Shown piece by piece: positions 35,201 to 44,100 of a stretch of DNA of 64,000 bases. Both the position numbers and the translations under genes were made by a program. This DNA is from Pelagihabitans sp965238025 (GTDB lineage: Bacteria; Bacteroidota; Bacteroidia; Flavobacteriales; Flavobacteriaceae): contig OZ250162.1 in NCBI GenBank assembly GCA_965238025.1, positions 2,852,001-2,916,000 of the forward strand, read 5' to 3'. The notes below the pieces were generated by a model. That model did not search any database and had not been told where the DNA came from. It worked only from the letters and a program-made list of their open reading frames with translations. The stretch's first letter is position 1, and each line of letters opens with the position of its first letter.

Positions 35201-36695
35201 AACCGTGAAAGAGCCGTTCAAAGATTATTTAAAGAATTCGGCCAACCTATTGAGACCTTTGGCAGAAGAAGCAGCACTTGACTTAGAGCAGGACATAGAT
35301 AGGTTATTGGAGATGGGATTCATTAGATATTATAATACAGGAAGCCTTTTTGGCACCCCTGAGACTTGTTTAAATATTGTAAACAAACTTTATAAAATCG
35401 GAGTTACCGAAATAGCTTGTTTAATAGATTTTGGAGTTGATAAAGATTTGGTGATTTCTAATTTAAATCATTTAAATAGGCTGAAGGAATTGATACGAAA
35501 ATCAAAACTCCAGTACGATTATATAGCAGGCCGAATGAATCTTCTTGATAAAAGGGAGACTACCACCTCATTGATTAAGGAGTATGAAGTTACCCATATG
35601 CAATCAACACCATCTTTCTATGAAGAATTAATACTAAATCCAGAGGGAAAAGAAGCGTTAAAAAATATTAAAACACTGTTGGTAGGAGGTGAAGCTTTAA
35701 AAAAATCCTTGGCCCGAAAAATACTGGAAACTAGGCAATTACCCATATACAATATGTTTGGCCCTACTGAAACTACAATCTGGTCTTCTGTTAAAACTAT
35801 AAATAGTGATGACAATATAACCATTGGTTCTCCTATTGCAAATACCAGTATCTACATCTTAGATACTTCAAATCAATTATGTCCTGTTGGTGTTCCTGGA
35901 GAATTATGCATTGGAGGGGACGGAGTATCCTTAGGTTATTTGAATAATAAAGCGCTAACAGATTCCAAATTTATCGCAAACCCATTTGTTCCAAATGAAA
36001 AAATATATAAAACTGGAGATTTGGCACGTTGGCTTTCAAATGGAGAGCTAGAGTTTTTGGGAAGATTGGATAATCAGATTAAGATAAAAGGGTATCGGAT
36101 TGAATTAAAGGGTATTGAAAATGTTATTCTTGAAACACCGGGAATTGAACAATGTATAGTGTCCGCTGTGCCTCAAAAAGAACAAACCATACTAGTTGCC
36201 TATATTATTGCCAATAAATTTTACGAGGAGAGTTACATCAAGGAATTTTTGAGGATAGAACTTCCGGATTACATGATTCCTCAAAAAATTATAACTCTTA
36301 AGGAGTTTCCGTATACCCCAAATGGAAAGATAGATATTAAAAAATTACCACACTCCACGGAACATCAATTGATAACCAAAAAATACGTTGCGCCGAGAAA
36401 TAAGCTTGAGTCGGACTTGGATAAAATTTGGAGAGATTTCTTAAAGATTGATAAAATTAGCATAGATGATAACTTTTTTGAAATTGGGGGAAATTCAATG
36501 AAAGCCTTCCAGCTTCTAGCAGTACTTAATTCTACTTTAGGACTCGACCTGAAAATCGTGGCTTTTTTTCAATATCCAACAATTAGAACTTTGGCAGAAA
36601 GCCTAGATCAGAAGAAAAAAGGAAACATTATGGAAGTGGAAGAGAATGAGATGGAAAATGTAGATGGTCTAATAGATTTTATGGCTGAACTATAG
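32217..36695 (+). CDS. NRPS3: second C-A-T glycine module with embedded luciferase-like monooxygenase
   Basis: 1492 residues, ATG start. It has the same layout as NRPS2: TubC-like docking domain (~1-58), C (~70-505, HHIICDG at His204-205), A with the LLM monooxygenase inserted at ~755-1105 between SFDISVLEL and YEVTHMQSTPS, and T (Ser1427 in GGNSM). The code is again DILQLGMIWK, so Gly. The LLM part is closer to my memory of the family consensus than that of NRPS2 (TAAGSIETF, ILTHLL, SLFGTPETC). The A-LLM parts of the two proteins are strongly alike while their C domains differ, which points to an old duplication. The tail NVDGLIDFMAEL resembles that of NRPS1 and precedes a KS partner, so it should dock to PKS2. 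Confidence 0.93.
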   Translation: MKIALLIKQIRDSGIDIKLLDENLELIFREEDIDDAVIELVKSNKKRIITYLKSISSKDTLKEISRVPIEDTYSITSSQFRFWILCQMEEINVAYNMPLILKIEENINIDILNKSFFRLINRHEVLRTSFTNTKKGEVRQKVLEINDVDFNVNCIEIGDNKTLDATISKLVRTPFDFSKAPLFRADLIQKNKGKQENYLCFNIHHIICDGSSLEIILKELMYIYSCLISNTPVDLPGLKLQFKDYSNWSNDKTVFESEEKYWLDNFSGTISPLNLPTSKPRPRAKTYNGSIYTHSFDRNVIKKLTGFSNKNRGTHFMALMSALNGLLFRYTTQTDIVLGTPVSGRNHKDLENQIGLYINTIPIRTRFDANTTFKELFRLQKEILQLAYKNAGYSFGDLVNNLNLSGDINRSPLFDVLVIHQKESNDPLALETELKYSIYNNSENVSSKYDLTFNFLEKENGLSLAVEYNTDLFHKEFINNLAHNYEVFLKECLNNPEQEIQKASYIESKQVEQLLHSFNSTKLDYDTTNTVVSLFQKQVKKTPKNIALICRGEQITYKELDEKSTSLARHLKSIGVVSDITVGVCLGRSIEMIIGMLGILKSGASYLPLDPFYPLNRIDYIIENSTTKFILTDNRTKELITKESTVINLEDPNIWEVSDEVVLPSVTSNAMAYVIYTSGSTGKPKGVKISHKNLLNFMQGMNQKFETDLHPDIWLAITSISFDISVLELFWTLTRGSKVVIHLEKPVSISTRPEMDFSIFYFPTGKGSESNKYKLLLEGARFADENGFEAIWVPERHFHSFGDQFPNPSVAAAAVSTITKNIKLRSGSVVLPLHDPVRVAEEWSMIDNLSEGRVELSIASGWHPNDFVLAPGDFKNRHQIMRDKIDSLKSLWRGDSMIRKNGIDKDFEFQIHPKPIQKELPIWITAAGSIETFKYAGNIGANILTHLLAHTIDELADKVKAYRKALEENGFDPKQGKVALMLHTFVSDDADFVKKTVKEPFKDYLKNSANLLRPLAEEAALDLEQDIDRLLEMGFIRYYNTGSLFGTPETCLNIVNKLYKIGVTEIACLIDFGVDKDLVISNLNHLNRLKELIRKSKLQYDYIAGRMNLLDKRETTTSLIKEYEVTHMQSTPSFYEELILNPEGKEALKNIKTLLVGGEALKKSLARKILETRQLPIYNMFGPTETTIWSSVKTINSDDNITIGSPIANTSIYILDTSNQLCPVGVPGELCIGGDGVSLGYLNNKALTDSKFIANPFVPNEKIYKTGDLARWLSNGELEFLGRLDNQIKIKGYRIELKGIENVILETPGIEQCIVSAVPQKEQTILVAYIIANKFYEESYIKEFLRIELPDYMIPQKIITLKEFPYTPNGKIDIKKLPHSTEHQLITKKYVAPRNKLESDLDKIWRDFLKIDKISIDDNFFEIGGNSMKAFQLLAVLNSTLGLDLKIVAFFQYPTIRTLAESLDQKKKGNIMEVEENEMENVDGLIDFMAEL

Positions 36696-36722
36696 CTATT
36701 GAAAGCTCACTAATTTTTGTTT

Positions 36723-39700
36723 ATGACAAAAGCTGATGATAAGTATAGTATGAAAAGAGATATAGCCATTGTCGGAATGTCCGGAAAGTTCCCTCAATCC
36801 GAAAACATAAGAGAATTTTGGAAAAACTTGGTTGATGAGAAGGAGTTGGTACATTTTTTCACTGATAAAGAATTAGATGATATCGGAGTAGCTAAAAAAC
36901 AAATAGAAAATTCGAGTTTTATAAAGGCGGCAGCCTCAATAGATTCATCTCATGGGTTTGATTACCCATTTTTTAAATATACACTAGACGAAGCAAAGTT
37001 AATGAACCCTCAAACCCGTTTGATGCACCAATTAGTATGGACTGCCTTGGAAGATGCAGGGTGTAATATTGAAAAGTATACTAAGAAAATAGGGGTTTTT
37101 GTTGGAGCTAATAAGGATTTAAACTGGAATTTATATTCTGCGTTATCGAAAAATGAAAATGTTGATTTTTTAATGAAAAATAAGCTGATTGATCCAAACT
37201 TTATGGCGTCATTAATTTCATATAAATTAAACTTCAGGGGTCCATGTTATTTTCTAGATACAGCATGTTCAACATCATTAAGTACAAATCATTTGGGATG
37301 TAGGAGTTTGCTTTTAGGTGAATGCGGTATTGCGGTAGTTGGTGGCATAAGGCTTCTTTCTTATGATGATAATGGATATATGTATCATAAGGGGTCAATA
37401 ATGTCAGGTGATGGGCATACCAAAAGTTTTGATAGTGATGCCTCGGGAACAGTTTTTTCAGACGGGGCTGGAGTAGTTATCCTCAAAAAATTGGAAGAAG
37501 CAATTGCTGATAATGATAGCATTTATGCCGTGATTAAGTCCTCGGCTATGAATAACGATGGGAACTCAAAAGCAGGGTATACCATGCCTAGTGTTAAAGG
37601 GCAATCAGACTGTATTAAATTGGCACAAAGAATAGCAGGAGTATCCCCATCTGACATAAGTTATGTTGAGACACACGGGACCGGAACAAAAATTGGGGAC
37701 CCAATAGAAATTGAATCGTTAAATATTGCATTTAATAATGATACAGCACATAAATGTGCAATAGGTACCGTAAAATCTAATATGGGTCATGCAGATGAGG
37801 CAGCTGGAATTGCAGGGTTAATTAAAACATCATTAGCATTAAAACATAAAATAATTCCTGCTAGTTTACATTATAAAAAACCCAACCCTACAATTGATTT
37901 TGATGAAGGTCCCTTTTATGTGAATTCTGTCTCACAAAAGTGGGAAAGAAAAAATGATAAACCTTTAACTGCAGGAGTAAGCTCTTTTGGTATAGGAGGC
38001 ACTAACTTACATACCATATTACAGGAGGTACCTTTATTTCAAAAAACGATTGAACATTCAAAATATAAATTGATCAGGTATTCAGCGAATAGTTTAGAAT
38101 CACTTGAAAACTATGAATTAAAATTGTTGAACTTTCTTACTAATGAAGAAAAGATTGATCTATCAAATTTAGCGTATACACTTCAAGCCGGTAGAAAACA
38201 GTTTGATTATGGGAAATACGTCGTAGTAGAAAACGTAAAAGAATTAAAAGATGTACTAAAATCAAAACAGGTAAAAACGTATGAAGTTGAGGTAAAAGAT
38301 AATGTTGTTTTTATGTTTTCAGGTCAAGGAAGTCAATACCTGAATATGGGTAAACAACTTTATGAAGAATATGCTCAGTTTAAAGAAATTCTTGATGAAG
38401 GATTTATGATTCTCAAGGATCTAATGGGAATTGATTATAAAAATATCCTCTTTGCAGAAGATATTACTTCGCCCGAAATCAATGACACTTTAAATACCCA
38501 ACCGATTCTTTTTTTGTTTGAATATGGCCTCGCGCAATTGTTAAGAGGTTTTGGTGTAGAGCCTGATTATTTAATCGGGCATAGTTTAGGTGAATATGTG
38601 GCCGCCTGTATAAGTGGAGTATTTTCATTTGAAGATGCTTTGCGAATTGTCAGCAAAAGGGCGGCATTAATGGCGGGTGTGTGTAAAGGGTATATGTTAA
38701 GTGTTGGAGGGTCAATACGTACAATTGATACCTCTGTCCTTGATGGGGTTTCGATTGCTGCGATTAATTCACCAGATTCTTTTGTAGTATCTGGGACTGC
38801 AGGACAAATTAGTAGTGTAAAGGAGAGGTTAAAAGAAAAAGAAATCCCTTATACCGCATTGAAAACCTCCCATGCATTTCATTCTGATTTGATGAAGGGG
38901 ATTCTAGAGGAATTTGAAAAAGAATTGAAAACGATAAAGTTTACCGAACCAGGAATCCCATTCATATCAAATACAACAGGTGACTTTATAACTGTAGATC
39001 AAGCTACTTCAACCTCCTATTGGAAAAATCATATTATTGGAACGGTTGATTTCGAAAAAGGAATAAAAAAGTTAATACAAATAAATTATTCGTTATTTAT
39101 TGAGATTGGACCAGGAAAAACCCTTACTACCTTTTTTAAGCAGTGTCAGGATCCTGAATTGCAAAATGCTTCTTTAAACACAATTAGGCACCCCAAAGAA
39201 AAGGTAAATGACGACTTCTATTTTACAACTTTTTTAGGGAATTTATGGAAATACGGGATTGATATAAATTGGGAGAAATATTATGGAGAAAATAAACCAT
39301 ATAAAATTCCTGCTCCTACATATGCTTTTGATGTATATGATGTTCCAGTAAAAGTCTCTATTGAAGAAAAATTGCAAAACAAAGTACTTAGTGATTTTAA
39401 AAAGAAAGAAGTATCCGATTGTTTTACGATTCTTTCGTGGAAATACGTCCCCAAAGTTTCAATGAAAGATGAGAATCTTAACAAAGGAGATGATTACCTA
39501 CTTTTTATGGATGAGTCTGTTTTTTCTCAGAGTTTAAAACAAAAATTAAAAGAAAAGAATAAGAATGTAATTGAGGTTGTCAAGGGAGAAGAATTTAAGA
39601 ATGATCTTCCACAAAAGATAACTATTAATCCTAGATCTGCAGATGATTATAAAAGCCTTTTAGATCAATTGAATACGATTGGTTTCAAATTAGATACGAT

Positions 39701-41150
39701 TGTGTATTCATGGGAATTAGGTAAAGAGACCATAACAAAAAATGAATACCCGGATTTTAAAATGTACAATGAAACATTCGAGAATGTTCATAGTATTATC
39801 AAGACTTTTCGCTTAAACGAAATCGAAACGAAGAAAAATTTTGTTTTTATAAGTAATACAAATTGTAGAGTTACTGGAGTAGAAAAAGTAGACACATCAA
39901 GTAACCATGTGGGAGTATTCCTCAAGGTGCTCGCTCAAGAATCCTCTAATTTGTATGCCGCTAATATTGACTTAGATGTAGATATAAATGCCCCTAGATA
40001 TGTTTCAGAAATCCTTAGCGAATTTGGGGGTAAAGAGAAGTACTATAAAGTAGCGTATAGAAATGGTCGTAGATGGGTTCCTTTTTATGAGGCAATACCT
40101 AATTATAAAGCTAATAAGAAGGAAGTATTAAGTACAAAAGGAGTATATCTGATAACAGGAAATTTGGATGAAATAGGGTATGTTCTGGCAAAGTACTTAA
40201 CTGAGTACTATCAGGCAGCTGTAATTGTTTTTGATTCTAAAATATCTGATGATGAATCAGGATTTGAAATGAGAAAGCAAAGATTTGAAAACCTTAAAAA
40301 TGTATCTCATGTAGAATGTGATGTTACAGATTACAAGGTTTTTTCTATCAAAGTAGAGAAAATTGAGAAGGAATATGGGATGATAAATGGAGTAATTCAT
40401 GCTGCTAGAAATATTAATGCAGATGATCTCAAGCTTGCAAATAATATTACGAATGACATTATTGATCGTCACTTTTCTCTGAAGGTAAACGGAGTGCTGG
40501 CTATTAATGAGGTATTCAAAGAAAAAAAAATAGATTTTATAAAGGTAATATCAAGTATCTCATCATTTTTAGGTGGAGTTTTTTATGGGGCTTATGCAGC
40601 AGGGTCAGCATTAATGGATGATTTGACAATGTATGATAAAGAAACCAGTACCAATTGGTCTGTAATTAATCTAGATCGTATTGGGGAAGAAGATGAGTGG
40701 ATTCATACAAAAGAACTGGCCGAAATTTTTGAGTACTCACTTATTCATGAAGGATTAAACCAATTAATTGTTTCAAAAAGAGACATTAATTCTAAGCAGG
40801 AGTTGGTTTCAAAGAAGGATTCAAAATCTCAAAAAAACGCCAAAATAAATAGGAAAAGCTTAAAATCACTATTTAGATCGCCACAAAGCGAAACCGAGAT
40901 TAAAATTATTGATTTATTCGAAGATTTATTTGGAATGAAAGGTATTGGGGTAGAAGATAATTTCTTTGAACTAGGAGGAGATTCTCTAAAGGGTATTCCA
41001 TTAATTAATAAAATAAATAAAAAGTTCTCGTTAAATATATCTCTAACAGATTTCTTCAATAACCCTACAGTAGCGTTACTATCATCACTGATTGATAATA
41101 GGAAGTGGTTGGCAATTAAACCAAAAACCAAAAACGAAATATTTATCTAA
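36723..41150 (+). CDS. PKS2: type I polyketide synthase module, KS-AT-KR-T with doubtful KR
   Basis: 1475 residues from ATG 36723; a TTG two codons earlier is also open. KS ~15-440 (Cys182 in TACSTS; ETHGTGT; SNMGHADEAAG). AT ~535-850 (GHSLGEYVAA; HAFH, so malonyl-CoA). Then a KR structural subdomain and catalytic KR (~920-1370) and T (LGGDSLKGIP). The KR keeps Lys1254, Ser1278 and Tyr1291 at the canonical 13- and 37-residue spacing, but the Asn four residues after Tyr is Ser1295. The NADPH loop reads TGNLDEIG instead of the usual TGGxGGxG, so reduction is uncertain. The tail PKTKNEIFI matches the class that precedes TubC-bearing partners (NRPS4). Confidence 0.94.
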   Translation: MTKADDKYSMKRDIAIVGMSGKFPQSENIREFWKNLVDEKELVHFFTDKELDDIGVAKKQIENSSFIKAAASIDSSHGFDYPFFKYTLDEAKLMNPQTRLMHQLVWTALEDAGCNIEKYTKKIGVFVGANKDLNWNLYSALSKNENVDFLMKNKLIDPNFMASLISYKLNFRGPCYFLDTACSTSLSTNHLGCRSLLLGECGIAVVGGIRLLSYDDNGYMYHKGSIMSGDGHTKSFDSDASGTVFSDGAGVVILKKLEEAIADNDSIYAVIKSSAMNNDGNSKAGYTMPSVKGQSDCIKLAQRIAGVSPSDISYVETHGTGTKIGDPIEIESLNIAFNNDTAHKCAIGTVKSNMGHADEAAGIAGLIKTSLALKHKIIPASLHYKKPNPTIDFDEGPFYVNSVSQKWERKNDKPLTAGVSSFGIGGTNLHTILQEVPLFQKTIEHSKYKLIRYSANSLESLENYELKLLNFLTNEEKIDLSNLAYTLQAGRKQFDYGKYVVVENVKELKDVLKSKQVKTYEVEVKDNVVFMFSGQGSQYLNMGKQLYEEYAQFKEILDEGFMILKDLMGIDYKNILFAEDITSPEINDTLNTQPILFLFEYGLAQLLRGFGVEPDYLIGHSLGEYVAACISGVFSFEDALRIVSKRAALMAGVCKGYMLSVGGSIRTIDTSVLDGVSIAAINSPDSFVVSGTAGQISSVKERLKEKEIPYTALKTSHAFHSDLMKGILEEFEKELKTIKFTEPGIPFISNTTGDFITVDQATSTSYWKNHIIGTVDFEKGIKKLIQINYSLFIEIGPGKTLTTFFKQCQDPELQNASLNTIRHPKEKVNDDFYFTTFLGNLWKYGIDINWEKYYGENKPYKIPAPTYAFDVYDVPVKVSIEEKLQNKVLSDFKKKEVSDCFTILSWKYVPKVSMKDENLNKGDDYLLFMDESVFSQSLKQKLKEKNKNVIEVVKGEEFKNDLPQKITINPRSADDYKSLLDQLNTIGFKLDTIVYSWELGKETITKNEYPDFKMYNETFENVHSIIKTFRLNEIETKKNFVFISNTNCRVTGVEKVDTSSNHVGVFLKVLAQESSNLYAANIDLDVDINAPRYVSEILSEFGGKEKYYKVAYRNGRRWVPFYEAIPNYKANKKEVLSTKGVYLITGNLDEIGYVLAKYLTEYYQAAVIVFDSKISDDESGFEMRKQRFENLKNVSHVECDVTDYKVFSIKVEKIEKEYGMINGVIHAARNINADDLKLANNITNDIIDRHFSLKVNGVLAINEVFKEKKIDFIKVISSISSFLGGVFYGAYAAGSALMDDLTMYDKETSTNWSVINLDRIGEEDEWIHTKELAEIFEYSLIHEGLNQLIVSKRDINSKQELVSKKDSKSQKNAKINRKSLKSLFRSPQSETEIKIIDLFEDLFGMKGIGVEDNFFELGGDSLKGIPLINKINKKFSLNISLTDFFNNPTVALLSSLIDNRKWLAIKPKTKNEIFI

Positions 41151-41159
41151 TCTAAGCGA

Positions 41160-44100
41160 ATGGAAAATTTAATTAAATCTTTAAGAGACAAAGGAATTTA
41201 TATTTCCTATGTAGAAGATAATCTTAAAATAAATTTTGACGGAGATCAGATACCTCAAGATATATTAAATGAACTTAAGTTAAATAAGCAAAAACTTATA
41301 GATCATTTAAAACTAATCGGAAATAATGACTACAGCGCCATCCCGAAAATTTCAGATAATCAAAAAAAATACAAGGTATCCTCTGCTCAAAACCGATTGT
41401 GGATTGTAAGTCAACTTAAGAAAGCATCCGTAGCTTATAATATGCCTTTTTCAGCTGCATTACCAAAAGAGTATTCAGATAAAGAACTATTAAATAAATC
41501 GATTAGATATGTAATAGAAAGACACGAATCTTTAAGAACCATATTTAAGGTTGAAGAAGATGGGGAAGTCTACCAAGTCATTCTTTCTCCCGAAGAGGTC
41601 AAGTTTGAGATAGATTATCGGGATTATAAAGCTTTTGAAAACAAAGATCAAATGCTCACCGATTATATTTCTAGAGATTCATTAATTCCTTTCGATCTAG
41701 AAAATGGCCCCTTGTTTAGAATTTGCTTTTTTGAAATGTCAGATTCTAGCTATCATCTGTATTACAATCTACACCATATCATTACAGATGAATGGTCTAT
41801 GGAGGTATTAAGAAAGGATATTTTTAGTTGTTATGATGCTTTCATGCAAAATAAAACCCTCCAACTACCCAAACTAAAAATTCAATATAAAGATTATGCA
41901 GCTTGGCAATTAGATTACCTGAAAAGTGAAGAACTTGAGGAAAGTAAATTGTTTTGGAAGGATCAATTAGTTGATGACATACAGTTACAAGGCTTGCCTA
42001 CTCATAAAATTAGACCAAAAACGAAAACCTATAACGGTAAAAGACTGAATACTTATTTAGATCAAAAAACCACCAAACTAGTAAAAGACTTCACTAAAAA
42101 GAATGGAGGAAGTTTATTCATGGTTCTAATGAGTTCATTTAAAATTTTACTTTATAAATATTCTGGACAAAAAGATATATTGATCGGCAGTCCAATTGCA
42201 GGAAGAGATCACGCAGATTTAGAAAATCAGATAGGGTTCTATTTGAATACAATTGTACTAAGAAATACGATTGATCCAGATACAGGTTTTAATGAATTTT
42301 ACAATCAAGTTAAATCTAATTTATTAAATGCCTTTACACACCAATCTTATCCCTTTGATCGGCTTTTAGAGGACCTAAATCTTAAAAGAGACTTAAGCAG
42401 AAATGCCATATTTGACATTCTTTTGGATTATCATAAATCTTTTGATGTTGAGATTTCGGATAATTTAGCTCAAGAGATTAGTGATTTTGGCCAGAGACCC
42501 GTTAAGTATGATTTAGAACTTCATTTCACAGAATTTGAGAACAATTTAGGAATAACGATAGATTATAATACAGACATCTATGAAGAAGATATAATTCGTC
42601 AATTCATTCGCCATTATAAGAATTTCATTAATTCTTCAATGATTGGTGCTGATACTTCAATAGGAGCAAGTAAGTTGTTGAACGATTTAGAAGAAGAAGA
42701 ATTACTAAAATTATTCAATGCCACAGAAGTCAACTATCCAAAACAAGAGACCATTTTGGATTTGTTTAGGCAACAGGCTTCATCATTTCCAAAAGAAATT
42801 GCCGTAGCTGATTCTAATAGTAGTTACACATATTATGAGTTAGAAACGCTATCTAACAAGTTTGCACAATGCTTATTGCAGAATTATAAACTCAGCAAGG
42901 GAGATTATGTAGGCCTAAAAATGGAGCATGGTAAAGGTCTTGTCGTTGCCATTCTCGGTATATTAAAATCGGGTTGTGTGTTTGTACCTATAGATCCAAA
43001 ATACACTTCAGAAAGAGAAAAGTACATCATAGAAGATGCAGCTATAAAATTGATAGTGACTACGACAGAGCACATGTTCGATTTTATAGAAAGTGATTTA
43101 CCGCTGTTATCTTTTGATGTAGAATTCGAGCCAGAAGATTTTGATTCTGATAATATATCGGAACCAATTTCCCGAGAAAGTTTGGCGTATATTATTTATA
43201 CGTCGGGGTCGACGGGACAGCCCAAAGGGGTTATGGTAGAACACGGTTCATTGTACAATTATATCAATTGGTGTAACTCTAAGTATATGAATTACGAGTT
43301 ACAGAATTACAATTTTGGTCTGTTTACTTCAATTTGTTTTGACTTAACCATAACCAGTTTATTTCTTCCATTAATTTCTGGTGGGATACTGCATATACTA
43401 GATTCGTCTAAAGATGTAGCACAAAATTTAAAGGAATACCTATCTAAAGAAGTTTCTTGTATAAAACTAACCCCGGCTCATATCAACATATTAGAATCTC
43501 TGGATGTAAAAGAAGCGAGCCTCGAACTAGCTATTGTCGGGGGGGATGTTTTAACTCAAGGTCAAGTTGAAATACTAAAAAAAATAAATCCAAAGATTAG
43601 AATTTTTAATGAGTATGGGCCAACCGAAGCTACAGTTGGTTGTATAGTAAAAGAAATTGAAGATACTGATGAGCAAATATTAATTGGCAAACCTATTGCG
43701 AATACAGAGGTTTATATCCTAGGAGATAGCCTAGAACTACTTCCTAAAGAAGTAATTGGAGAAATATATATCGGAGGGAAAGGATTGGCAAAAGGGTATG
43801 TAAATAAGTCAGAACTTACAAAAGAAAAATTTGTTAAGAACCCATTTAAAGATGGAGAAATACTATATAAAACAGGTGATTTAGGAGCTTGGTGTACAGA
43901 TGGCAATATAGGTTTTAAAGGTAGAAAAGACGATCAGGTAAAAATTAAGGGATTTAGAGTAGAACTGGGCGAAATCGAGTATCACCTCGGTCAACACTTA
44001 AATATTCAACAAGCTATAGTTTTAGTAAATGAAAAAAGTCATGAAAAACATTTAGAAGCCTATTTGATTGCAGACAAAGAGCTAAATGTAAAAGACATAA

